A DNA stretch of 64,000 nt, from assembly GCA_001460835.1 (NCBI GenBank), contig CYKH01002252.1:62001-126000 (forward strand). The letters run 5' to 3'. Both the position numbers and the translations under genes were made by a program. Source of the DNA: Bodo saltans (lineage: Eukaryota; Euglenozoa; Kinetoplastea; Eubodonida; Bodonidae). This document shows positions 9,407-18,650 of the stretch, one piece after another (within the stretch, counting starts at the first letter, position 1; each line of letters begins with the position of its first letter). Below the pieces are notes generated by a model that searched no databases, was not told where the DNA came from, and saw only the letters and a program-made list of their open reading frames with translations.

Positions 9407-12400
9407 ATGGTGTTTTTCACATCGGGTGGTGACCCGATGCAGCTGTTAGAAGATTGGCGAGCTGCTGAGCACCCATTGGCCATATGTGAGCTGCTTTTCA
9501 CCAAGCTGACCCTTAGTCAACTGAGCGCACTTCACACAAACATGGGTGCGGCAAAGAAGCTCCAAGCTGCTGTCACCAGCAGCAGCATTCCGACATCGTC
9601 GTCGGGAGGTGGTGCAAGTGGTTTGTCGCACGCATGCACTTTGGAGGAGTTTCAGCATGCCTATCACCGAACTGTGAATAGTTTCGCATTGCAAAAGTTC
9701 CGTGATACCATCAACGAGCGGCTTGCGGAGATCTTTCGAACGTACGACGTCGATGGAGACGGCACATTGACCTTTGAAGAGATGACCCTCCTCCGTGATA
9801 TGCTTCATCGTCAAGGGGACGACGTTGACGACGGTGCGTTGGCAGCCCATCGCGGAGATGCGCATATCACCAAAGCTGAGGTCACTATTTACAACGAACT
9901 GGCCGTGTCCGTCGACTGGGAAGCGACGACGAGTCACCGGATGCTGGGAGAACTTCCTGAATGGTCAGACTGCACGCTGCTCGTCTACCATGCTGGTATC
10001 CACAAGTACTCGGTATGTTGGGGCACGATGCTGATTATATTCGAACTATGTGGTGAAGATCTCAATCGAGCACGGCCCTGTGCATTGCTCAAAGGCCACT
10101 TATCGTCCATTGTAGCGTGTGCATATGTGCCGCATCTCAAAAAGATGTTTACATGCGGCACCGATCGATATGTGCATGCGTGGTACGCTCAAGACAATTG
10201 GGGGCGGCCTGATCGTGGTGCTGCCGTTGGTTGCGCCCAAATCAGTATCGTGTACGACCCCTCGTCTCAGTATCTCTTCACTGGCGGTACCGATGGAAGC
10301 ATTTACTTGTACCCCACCACGCCCAGATTTGGTCAGCCGATGAAACGCATCGAAGCACACACGGATTGGGTGAATGACATGATTATTATTCCTGAGCTGG
10401 AATGCCTTGTGACGTGTAGCGCAGACGCCTCCGTGAAGTTTTTCTCAACTGCGTCGTTAGAGCTTCGTGGGACCAAGTCAAGCCCGCAGCATAGCAGTGG
10501 CCTCACGAAAGTGATGTATTGTCGCAAGGACCGCGCCATCTACACTTCTATTTCAGGACGAGAAGTTCTCCTATGGAGCCCTTTCCTCCCGAAACCAACG
10601 GAAAGGTTGCAAGGTCACGATAAACCAATTGTCGGCTTCACGTGCTTTGAGCGTCGCCCAGAAGTGGTCACAGTCGACATCAGTGGCAAGGTGTGCGTGT
10701 GGGACATGCGATCCACCACCATTGTTCAGACACTAGGCGCTCCAGACTCACCGTCACCGATGGGGCCCACACATGGATTCGCATACAACCCCCACGAGCG
10801 TAGCATTGCCTGCTTAGGAGAACACAATGCGTTTATTTTTATTCCTCAGAAGGGTTCCTGCAGTGCGCTGCTAGACAGTGTGGTGGGGCAGGTGGTGTAC
10901 GATGCCGTCCATAAGTCGATCGTCTGCTCCTCTGGCAGTCGCATCGTTGTGTTCGAGCTCACCACTGGTGAATCGAGGCACGCCCATGGCTTTGGCGGGG
11001 TTGAGATTAGTGCGTTAGCATGTGCCGTGCAGCAGCAACTTATCATCGGTACAGAAGAAGGGAAGGTCATGGTGGTCCACATGGGCTCGTGGCAATGCTC
11101 CGCACAAATTCAACTCAAGGATCCCATCCGAGCAGTTGTGGACCTTGGTAAGAAGAGTCGCCTTAGTGTCACAGGTGAATGTCCCAAGGCGTTGGCACTG
11201 ACGTCAAAAGGGTTGATTCACGTGTTTCCGTACGGGCCACTCGCGAATGCGGTAGGTGAGCCTGTGGTCAACCTGCACACTGAATTCGCTGGGCTCGAAT
11301 TCGCTTCGTACTCCTCCAAACACGGCCTCATGTTCATGGCCCGAAATCAGATGCTAGAGGTGTGGGATGTGGTGTACTCAAGTCGAAAGACCGTTCAAGC
11401 CCTTCCGAGTTGGATTACCTCTGTGAAATGTGTCGATGACGTGGACGCTACATTCTTCGGCACATCTGATGGCTGTGTGCATTGCTTCCACAGCGTCTCG
11501 TGCGTCCCGTCGTTTGTTCTTCAAGTTGCCCCAACTCCAGTGAATTTTGCGTCACCCTCCACGGCAGGAGATGCGGGTGCGTCGTGGTGGGGATCAAATG
11601 CAGTCCGTGATTTTGTCCCTCAACGGTTTGCGTTTGATCGCGTGAATTGGTCACTTGCCGTCATGTCAAACGACGCCACAAAAGTGTTCGCTCTGGACAA
11701 CATTCTTCGACGAATTGCGATGTTCCACCAGCACAGTGGCATCTCATTTGGCGGCTCCACCAAAGTTGTCCACAACCGCTACACCGTCGATCTTGTTGCG
11801 TTGGAGGTCGCGCCGGTGTACACATACCAGTGCAGAAGTAAATTCCATGCGCACCTTGTTCTGACTATGATGGTATGCCCTATCGTAGGCGCTCGGGAAA
11901 CTGCAGAAGCGGATCATGAGCGTCGGCTAGAACGCATCTTGGACTTCAAAATCATTCAACGAAAGCGGTCTATGTCAAGGGTCAAGATCGCTGTTCCGGT
12001 TCTTGATGACGGAGGAAATAGCAGCCTTAACGGCAACTCTCACCGAATGAGCATGAGCGGAAGTTTCGGCGGTTCTACCAACGCTGGTAGTGAGGAGGCT
12101 CCTTTTGCCAACAACATTCCTGACTTTGAACGGCTTGTCTCAGCTCCGTTGGAGTTTTTCACGCCGGCCTCCAATGAGCGGTTAGATCTGCAAGGAGGCC
12201 GTGGGTCTCTCTACGCCGTTCATCATTTTATGCCGTCTCACCGCAGGTCGATGCCTGCCAAGCACTTCCCTCACCTCGCGATGGTAGACAATCCTCCGAC
12301 TGTGGCGCTCAAAACAACTTCACCACCGACGTCGCCCCTTAAAGCCTCTAGAACGCGTGCCAAGTTTCCTGCGCCAAGTGTCACGATTATTGAAGGCGAC

Positions 12401-14011
12401 GAATCACGTGAAGCACTAGCAAATTCTGTCCTTCGTGAGAAATCACCGTTGCAACGTCGTCGGTCTACCGTAGCACCATCACCAGAGAAAGAGAAAGAAA
12501 AACCGAACGCCCCTACAGCAGGTCTTGGAGCTCGACGAGCGTCCCTCGCTCCCCATCACCTCCTTGAAGCACTTCGTCAAAGTCAGATTATCACGAAGCC
12601 AGAGGTCAAGAAAGATGATGGCCCAGTGAATACATCGCCAGCGATCACAGAAGCCATCGTGGAAATCAAATGGATGGTGGTGTGCATGGCCATGTCGCTT
12701 CATCAAATCCACGCTAAGAGGTTTGCGGCATTGTTCCATCCAGACATGGTCCGATACGTGGCACCCTACTACACGATGTTCTTGAGCAATGGGCTGTGGG
12801 CGTTAGGCGAAGATGCAACGGGAGCGCTGCCCTCTCATTTGCTGCCACCAGAAGGGCTCACCCCCCTTGGTGTTGCGGTGGACGTGTGGCTCATTGGTCT
12901 GACGCTGTTCAAGGCGATGGTCGGTCGAGACTTCTCCGAGCCAAATGCAGGGCGCGTGAATGCGTTTGATACCATGACGCGAGCGCTGCAAGAAAGTGAG
13001 CATCATGTGTACTCATGCTACCGAGGGGACGCACTTCTCATGGCGCTGCTGCGCCGTTGCCTTTGTGCGCAAGCATCACGCCGTGCAAGCGTTTCGGAGG
13101 TCCTCAACATGTTGGAGGGCTTCTGGAATCCTCCGCGGCATCTTACGTGCATTCCACTGGAGCCAACCGAAGCAGCTCGGCACGAACTCTTTATCGTGAA
13201 GGAAAAAGACGCGTCGTTGAAGCACATTTTCCATCCAGCAGTGGAAGATGCCGAATATCAATGCATCACTGTTTGTGAAGTGCCTGCTCTGTACGTTCTG
13301 GTTGAGTTCAACGGCCTTTCTGCCCACGTGGTGCTGTGGAGCGATGAACCAAAACTTGTCGGTGTGACGCCCCCTAACAGCACAGTTGCCACAATGTACA
13401 ACGTTGGGCGTGAGGAAGTCACGTCCGTGCGTCAAACACGAATCTCTACGAGTGATCTTAGTGTTTTGGATGACCCGAGTCTCGTACGTCGAGGGGTGTA
13501 TCGAGTGGAACGATTTTGCCCCTTTTTCACAGAGACCAAAACGATGGATGCGATGTTGGGCAAGGTGGTGGAGGCACTTCCAAAGCCGTATTATCTTGAA
13601 GGTTGGCATAAAATGAAGCACTTAGACGCCCCGAAGCACCATCAGTCACAAAAGCATCGTGATATGGAGCGAAAGAAGCGATGGGCGGATGCAAACGCAA
13701 CCGCCAAGACAACATCGTTTGAAAAGATTCTCCTCACCGCCAATGAGCCAACATCTCCCCAAGCAACCTCCCTCAACAACGGTCCCAACCAACTTGACGA
13801 CGTCGATGGAACTGGCCACAGTCCACCTCGCCAAGAGCTGGTTGGTACATCGAGTGGGAAACTCGACTTCACCATCAAAGTCTCTACAAAGCTGGACAGT
13901 TTTCTTCTCGGGAGAAATCTTAACCCACACTGGTCAAAAACAACATCGAGGCCAAACACTGGTCCTGGAGGAATTCGACTAGGCACCGGTGGGCTTTCAA
14001 AACGAAAATGA
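9407..14011 (+). CDS. EF-hand, WD40-repeat and degenerate protein-kinase fusion protein
   Basis: 1534 residues. An EF-hand with a full calcium loop lies at 114-125 (DVDGDGTLTFEE). From about 225 to 700 come WD40-type repeats (LLKGHLSSIVACAYV, IEAHTDWVNDMIIIPE, LQGHDKPIVGFTCFE, VCVWDMRSTT), probably two propellers. A disordered Ser/Pro-rich region spans about 860-1070. Residues 1080-1240 resemble a kinase C-lobe: a helix like the one before HRD (MVVCMAMSLHQIHAKRF), an APE-like PPEGL, then VDVWLIGLTLFKAMVG (Asp1159, subdomain IX) and RRASVSEVLNML (subdomain XI). No HRD, DFG or Gly-rich loop is visible, so this part should be catalytically dead. The role is unknown; EF-hand plus WD40 proteins are often ciliary. 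The kinase call rests on motif spacing only. Confidence 0.8.
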   Translation: MVFFTSGGDPMQLLEDWRAAEHPLAICELLFTKLTLSQLSALHTNMGAAKKLQAAVTSSSIPTSSSGGGASGLSHACTLEEFQHAYHRTVNSFALQKFRDTINERLAEIFRTYDVDGDGTLTFEEMTLLRDMLHRQGDDVDDGALAAHRGDAHITKAEVTIYNELAVSVDWEATTSHRMLGELPEWSDCTLLVYHAGIHKYSVCWGTMLIIFELCGEDLNRARPCALLKGHLSSIVACAYVPHLKKMFTCGTDRYVHAWYAQDNWGRPDRGAAVGCAQISIVYDPSSQYLFTGGTDGSIYLYPTTPRFGQPMKRIEAHTDWVNDMIIIPELECLVTCSADASVKFFSTASLELRGTKSSPQHSSGLTKVMYCRKDRAIYTSISGREVLLWSPFLPKPTERLQGHDKPIVGFTCFERRPEVVTVDISGKVCVWDMRSTTIVQTLGAPDSPSPMGPTHGFAYNPHERSIACLGEHNAFIFIPQKGSCSALLDSVVGQVVYDAVHKSIVCSSGSRIVVFELTTGESRHAHGFGGVEISALACAVQQQLIIGTEEGKVMVVHMGSWQCSAQIQLKDPIRAVVDLGKKSRLSVTGECPKALALTSKGLIHVFPYGPLANAVGEPVVNLHTEFAGLEFASYSSKHGLMFMARNQMLEVWDVVYSSRKTVQALPSWITSVKCVDDVDATFFGTSDGCVHCFHSVSCVPSFVLQVAPTPVNFASPSTAGDAGASWWGSNAVRDFVPQRFAFDRVNWSLAVMSNDATKVFALDNILRRIAMFHQHSGISFGGSTKVVHNRYTVDLVALEVAPVYTYQCRSKFHAHLVLTMMVCPIVGARETAEADHERRLERILDFKIIQRKRSMSRVKIAVPVLDDGGNSSLNGNSHRMSMSGSFGGSTNAGSEEAPFANNIPDFERLVSAPLEFFTPASNERLDLQGGRGSLYAVHHFMPSHRRSMPAKHFPHLAMVDNPPTVALKTTSPPTSPLKASRTRAKFPAPSVTIIEGDESREALANSVLREKSPLQRRRSTVAPSPEKEKEKPNAPTAGLGARRASLAPHHLLEALRQSQIITKPEVKKDDGPVNTSPAITEAIVEIKWMVVCMAMSLHQIHAKRFAALFHPDMVRYVAPYYTMFLSNGLWALGEDATGALPSHLLPPEGLTPLGVAVDVWLIGLTLFKAMVGRDFSEPNAGRVNAFDTMTRALQESEHHVYSCYRGDALLMALLRRCLCAQASRRASVSEVLNMLEGFWNPPRHLTCIPLEPTEAARHELFIVKEKDASLKHIFHPAVEDAEYQCITVCEVPALYVLVEFNGLSAHVVLWSDEPKLVGVTPPNSTVATMYNVGREEVTSVRQTRISTSDLSVLDDPSLVRRGVYRVERFCPFFTETKTMDAMLGKVVEALPKPYYLEGWHKMKHLDAPKHHQSQKHRDMERKKRWADANATAKTTSFEKILLTANEPTSPQATSLNNGPNQLDDVDGTGHSPPRQELVGTSSGKLDFTIKVSTKLDSFLLGRNLNPHWSKTTSRPNTGPGGIRLGTGGLSKRK

Positions 14012-14173
14012 TTTTGTCACAGGTCAGCAAGTTTGTACATTTTCTTTTTTGAGATTTGTATTTTTCCCTCGATTGTGATGATTGACTGTGAAACCTGCGG
14101 ACAATAGTTGATTCCTTTACTGCTTGAAACAAGAATAATCCGTGTGTCGCTGAAACGCTCGAAACGAGAGAAG

Positions 14174-14980
14174 ATGGATGCTAACAACGATTTTTCTGCT
14201 TCTGTGTCGAGCGTTCTAAATTCTGAATCTCTAATTCGTTTTCGACCCGCCACTCCTGTCGCTGATTTGACTGGCCTGGTGCAACTTCTACAGACGATGT
14301 CGTTGAAGATTGAGCAACAGGAGACCGAGCTTATTCGTCAGAGGGATCTTGTGGATTCGCTCATGCACGAGGTAGCCACTCTGCGAGTTGGTTCCGACGA
14401 TGCACAATTGATGCGGAGGGATATGAAACGCGTTGTGAATGAGGTGGAGACTCTTGGCAGCCAACAACGCATGCAAAACCAGCGCCTCGAACGCCTTCGA
14501 GCAGACGTAGATGACCTCGGTCTTGAGCAGCGGCCGTCGCCTCTTGCGGCAAGTCAACGCTCCCAGACTCAAGCCCAAGCCGCTCAGGCCGCGCTGGGGT
14601 CACCGCGCGGTTCAGAAGCGCGCAGCCCGCAGCGCACTCAATCTGGACAACAGTTCTCTCGTGTTGGCTCCGCTGTGAAGTCAATCAATCAGCAGCGTCC
14701 AGTTGTTGGGCTTGAGCTTGTTGACACTGCACATGGTGTGCGCGTGCAAGCCGTGAAGCCTGGTGGTCCCGCTAGCCTTGCCGGAGTGTTCCCGGGTGAC
14801 ATTATCGTGGCGTGCAACAGCATCGAAATTAATACACGCCAAGACTTCCTTGATATGCTTGAGCAGTCCACAATCGGCCAGTCGCAGGATCTGACCCTGT
14901 ATCGCGACAACCAGCGGAAAATGACGCGCATGTATGTTGTTTCCGGTGCTGCAGAAGCTGCCCCGCGCTCGCCCAACTGA
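14174..14980 (+). CDS. Coiled-coil and PDZ-domain protein
   Basis: 268 residues. The start is the ATG of MDANNDFSAS. Residues about 35-115 form a coiled coil rich in Glu, Gln, Leu and Arg. A Gln/Ala/Ser-rich linker follows. Residues 175-262 make a PDZ domain: the carboxylate-loop region, the core VQAVKPGGPASLAGVFPGDII, and the closing helix and strands (FLDMLEQSTIG, DLTLYRDN). The core resembles the PDZ domains of HtrA-like proteases and signal-peptide peptidases, but no protease domain is present. This suggests a scaffold that binds C-terminal or internal peptides. No signal peptide or membrane segment is seen. Confidence 0.82.
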   Translation: MDANNDFSASVSSVLNSESLIRFRPATPVADLTGLVQLLQTMSLKIEQQETELIRQRDLVDSLMHEVATLRVGSDDAQLMRRDMKRVVNEVETLGSQQRMQNQRLERLRADVDDLGLEQRPSPLAASQRSQTQAQAAQAALGSPRGSEARSPQRTQSGQQFSRVGSAVKSINQQRPVVGLELVDTAHGVRVQAVKPGGPASLAGVFPGDIIVACNSIEINTRQDFLDMLEQSTIGQSQDLTLYRDNQRKMTRMYVVSGAAEAAPRSPN

Positions 14981-15290
14981 AGAAGATTGGGATCATGTTC
15001 TTGAGTGCCCCACCCAATTATGAGAGGTGTCACACACGCACAAATGATTTTTTATACAACAATCACGGCGACAAGCACACATTCCTTGTTTTGATTCGAT
15101 TGGTCAACCCAATCATCAGAGACTACGTGTGTGTGCTGCGAATGGCTCTGGAAGAGAGTTTCCTGTACCACTTACCAAACCCTTAGTGAATTACAACTAG
15201 CAAGAAACGGATCATGAAGAATACTTTGCAGGTGGTTGTGAATGCTGCGTTGATTTTATTTGTCACTCTTCTTCATCTTCTTTTTAAAAA
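14981..15290. other. Intergenic region
   Basis: 310 bp of spacer. A T/C-rich stretch (15255-15284) lies just before the ATG of the next gene. I see no gene. Confidence 0.5.
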
Positions 15291-16055
15291 ATGTTGAATT
15301 ATGTGCAGATAAGTAAATTTATGAAGATGCACTGCACAACATCAACTGTGGTGATAGCTCTTGTGGTTTGTGTGTGGCAACTAAGGGCGCTCACCATCTC
15401 CGACCTCGCACTCAATGCAGAGTCGTGCGCCACACTTCGGAACACCCCTGGTGCCACAATCCCGTGTGAGTGTCGGCTCAATACAGGAAAGCTGCAAGAC
15501 CCAGTTCCCTGTTATCCCAACTGTTGCCCAAAAACAGACACGTTCGAGGGTGACTGGTGCGATAATGAGAACCGCCTGCAGTGGTCTGTGTACGATCAGC
15601 TACAGTGCGTGGAGGCCCCGGCAGCAATGTACGTGGACGACTCCGTCAACTGCTTTGATCAAGGCACCATCCCCTACATCACCTCAGTGGTGGCACACGC
15701 GGGTGTGACGCAATTAGCGTTTGAGTTGTCACGGCGGCTGACCTGTAACGATTTGTACATCGCTCCGTGCAAGACTGGGCGTGTGAACCTTCAAGATTTC
15801 CGTATCAACACGACGGATAAGCCGCCCCGTCAGTGCTGGCTCACATGCGCACCGGATGAAATCGAAGCATGCACTTCGTACAGCTGCTGGGCACACCGAG
15901 GACAAACCGCTTCCACCGTGAAATCGTGGACGGTCCAGCGTCAATTGCCTGCTGGTGACTACGCCCTTGTGTGTAAGACCCTCGTCAGTGCAAATGCCGT
16001 GACACACGTGTTGTATCAATACGCCGCCGCGTCGGCATACTTTAGAGTGAACTAG
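15291..16055 (+). CDS. Secreted cysteine-rich protein, unknown
   Basis: 254 residues. A hydrophobic segment near the N-terminus (TTSTVVIALVVCVWQLRAL) looks like a signal peptide. Starting at the second Met (MKMHCTT, residue 11) would give a more typical leader length. The mature part has 16 cysteines, an even number as expected for disulfide-bonded extracellular proteins, and one N-glycosylation sequon (NTT). There is no C-terminal hydrophobic tail, so it is probably released rather than GPI-anchored. I recognise no domain; the Cys spacing does not match EGF, kringle or other common modules. Role unknown. Confidence 0.7.
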   Translation: MLNYVQISKFMKMHCTTSTVVIALVVCVWQLRALTISDLALNAESCATLRNTPGATIPCECRLNTGKLQDPVPCYPNCCPKTDTFEGDWCDNENRLQWSVYDQLQCVEAPAAMYVDDSVNCFDQGTIPYITSVVAHAGVTQLAFELSRRLTCNDLYIAPCKTGRVNLQDFRINTTDKPPRQCWLTCAPDEIEACTSYSCWAHRGQTASTVKSWTVQRQLPAGDYALVCKTLVSANAVTHVLYQYAAASAYFRVN

Positions 16056-16398
16056 TGTGACGAGGTGAGCACAACATAATACCACGCGATGTGTGAGAAT
16101 GACGAGCATGATTGATAGGACTTATGTGAACAGAAACAAAACGATATCATCATATGCATCATCAGATGCAGCTCATTTTGCAAAAAGTGAGTCACCCTTT
16201 AGTACCCCAGTCTTCCTTCTTTTCCGCAATTAAATCAACAACGATACAATATGGGTACGATTGAACTGAATTTGTCCTCTTGTATTGGTTGTGCCACCTC
16301 TCGTTTGTATTGTTGCTCGGTTAGATAGATAGCGAGTTCCAGAAAAACAGCATAAAACGTAGAAACGTATTGGAAAGTCGTAGACACAGCAATCAATC
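16056..16398. other. Intergenic region
   Basis: 343 bp of spacer. A pyrimidine tract with AG (TACCCCAGTCTTCCTTCTTTTCC, near 16202-16225) is the best acceptor candidate for the DNAI7-like gene. I see no gene. Confidence 0.5.
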
Positions 16399-18423
16399 AT
16401 GTCGAAGGCGAAAAAGGCACAAGAGGCTCTCGAGGCAGCAATGAAGAAAGCGTCTGAGGACGCCCAGAAGCTGTACAAGTATCACGAGAAGGAAAGACGC
16501 ATCGCTGAAGTTCAAGACCGCACAGATCGTGATGCTGAGATCTTCGACTTCACCATCGAACAAGAGCGGCTTGGACTGGAGCGCACGCAATTCGCAGCGA
16601 TCCAAACAGAGGTAGAAGATTTACGCACATTGGTGTTCCAAGAGCACAAGAAGCATGTTAGCTGGACAAACGTGGTGGATGCTTCGTGGCTGCCCTCTGT
16701 GTTTAGCGAATGCGAAATCAACGCATTTCTATCGGCGTGGCGCGAAGAGCAATTAGACAACGAATTTCCTACTGCAGAAACCACCGTGAACATGAGCATC
16801 GGGCAAAGCGCCTTCGCCACGTCTATAAAAGACCAGATGCATTTGATCCGTGGCGATGTGCGCGCAACCAAAGAGCAACGCCAGCGCCGCATCGACAATG
16901 ACTTAGAGCTATGCAAACAAGCAAAGCTTCTCACGGAAGACCTTTTGAAACTGCGAGATGCGTCGCTGATGGAGGGGGACAAGAAGATGGTTGCGTACGT
17001 GAATACAATGCTCAAGGCTGTCTACGCTCAAATTCTCACGACTCTAGACGTGATTGCGTGCAACACTCTGCAGTACTACGACCTGGTGCTTGACCACCCA
17101 GAAGATGAAATCTTAGTGAAGCAAATTCCAAAGGAAGTGCCTATGATCAAATACGGCCTCTGGATTAAAATCAAGGAAGCAACTCGAAGCTTTACCACCC
17201 TGCGATTCGCTGATATTGGTGTATCCCTCGATCCAAGAGACTCAACAGTGCACAAGCTGCCAAAAGCACTCGGCCTTAGCAAAGAAAATGTTGCGATGCG
17301 CGTGATGCAGCTCTCGTTTGACCCTTACGAGGTTTGGCTCGATCATACAGTAGGACAAGAATTCTACGCGCTAGATTGCCTACTGGTGGTCGAGCCGATG
17401 GTATTTGCGGACAAGCCCAAGCGAGGCGGCGATTGGCTCTACCGCTCGGAGACAAATGAAACGCACAAGCTCCACAAACAGGAGTACCCGCCTAAAGCAA
17501 CCGAAGGCAAGAGCGAGGATCCAAGTCTTCGTGTAGGCTTTGAGGTGCCAGAGAATGTCGTCATTCGACAGAAAAGTCTTCTTATTGGAAAGTGGAATCA
17601 GATTCAGCATAAGTGGGATCCCTGTGGTCATTGTAACTTTGCCTCGGATTCATCATCCCGGAAGACGTCGTTTATCACGTCGGACCTCACGACTATGGCC
17701 ATCATTCAGGAGAAGGGCTTTGATGTGCCGTTTGAGCAGTGGCAGTTGTTTCCCCTTAGCGACGATCAAGTGCTGTTTGTGCTTGAGGGTCGACGCCGTG
17801 GAGAGGCGAGCGATCGTGAAATTAAAATTCTTGTCAGCGACGACAAGTGCAAATTGCTCTTCCCAGAGGAGAAGGAGTTGACCTATCTTCGTGAGAATTG
17901 GCTTCCCCCTGCAACGCTACTACGATTTTTATCTCGTGCAGGGTACAATTTGTTGTTGACGGACCACGACGCTGAGTTCACCCCAGGCATCAGGCCTAAG
18001 ACGAAGGAAATGGAGGCCAAGGGCTACCAAGATCTTGCGCACTTCTGCACTCGCCACGCAATTGCAAGCACCCGACACAACAAACTGGGCGAGAATCGTG
18101 ACATGGCACTTTTCCGTATTTCAAAGGATTGCCGTGCACAAGGTTCGGAGGAGCCCCTTCTCCGAGATGTAGATGACGACTCTGCATGGCTGCCGATTCG
18201 CTACGAACGTGAGAGATGTGTCATCTCAGCGTTCCGCGAGGTTGACTCTGAGCCAAACTTGAGCAGCGCCGATGGAAAGGCCACGCATCTGAACTTAGTC
18301 ATGCTCATGAGCACTGAGTACTCTCAGCCTGTCGTGAGAAGTATCGTCACCGAGGGCAATAAGTTGTTGCAACACGCAGTTCTTCAGCTGTTGCACCTGA
18401 CTCGTCCCTTCACCTGGGGCTGA
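16399..18423 (+). CDS. DNAI7/CASC1-like axonemal inner-arm dynein factor
   Basis: 674 residues (animal DNAI7 about 720). The N-terminus is a charged coiled coil. Next come a segment typical of the CASC1 N-terminal domain (VVDASWLPSVFSECEINAFL) at about residues 92-115 and a helix pattern ending in VIACNTLQYYDLVLD. The strand region then begins with KYGLWIKIKEATRSF. The C-terminal half (from about 380) includes FDVPFEQWQLFPLSDDQVLF and the closing domain. In algae and animals this protein binds inner-arm dynein and tubulin in the axoneme. I infer the same flagellar role. Identification is from remembered family patterns, not a search. Confidence 0.75.
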   Translation: MSKAKKAQEALEAAMKKASEDAQKLYKYHEKERRIAEVQDRTDRDAEIFDFTIEQERLGLERTQFAAIQTEVEDLRTLVFQEHKKHVSWTNVVDASWLPSVFSECEINAFLSAWREEQLDNEFPTAETTVNMSIGQSAFATSIKDQMHLIRGDVRATKEQRQRRIDNDLELCKQAKLLTEDLLKLRDASLMEGDKKMVAYVNTMLKAVYAQILTTLDVIACNTLQYYDLVLDHPEDEILVKQIPKEVPMIKYGLWIKIKEATRSFTTLRFADIGVSLDPRDSTVHKLPKALGLSKENVAMRVMQLSFDPYEVWLDHTVGQEFYALDCLLVVEPMVFADKPKRGGDWLYRSETNETHKLHKQEYPPKATEGKSEDPSLRVGFEVPENVVIRQKSLLIGKWNQIQHKWDPCGHCNFASDSSSRKTSFITSDLTTMAIIQEKGFDVPFEQWQLFPLSDDQVLFVLEGRRRGEASDREIKILVSDDKCKLLFPEEKELTYLRENWLPPATLLRFLSRAGYNLLLTDHDAEFTPGIRPKTKEMEAKGYQDLAHFCTRHAIASTRHNKLGENRDMALFRISKDCRAQGSEEPLLRDVDDDSAWLPIRYERERCVISAFREVDSEPNLSSADGKATHLNLVMLMSTEYSQPVVRSIVTEGNKLLQHAVLQLLHLTRPFTWG

Positions 18424-18650
18424 TACATATGTACGCTGAACAACAAGAAGTGTAAATGTAGATGAAAATCCGACGCGTCACACAACAACAGCAAGTGCGC
18501 CAGGAATTGGATTGTGTATCCTCTACTTCAAAATAGTGCATGGTTATGACTAGCCTTGGAGCATTTATTGTCTTTCAGTCCCACTTTCGTTTTCACTCTT
18601 TTTTTTTCCTCTCTTAATTCTACAAGGCAAAGGTGGAGCATCATCGCATT

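Noticed and set aside
9407-14011. Active protein kinase at the C-terminus of the EF-hand/WD40 protein
   Set aside because: No HRD, DFG, Gly-rich loop or catalytic Lys can be seen; only C-lobe-like motifs remain.
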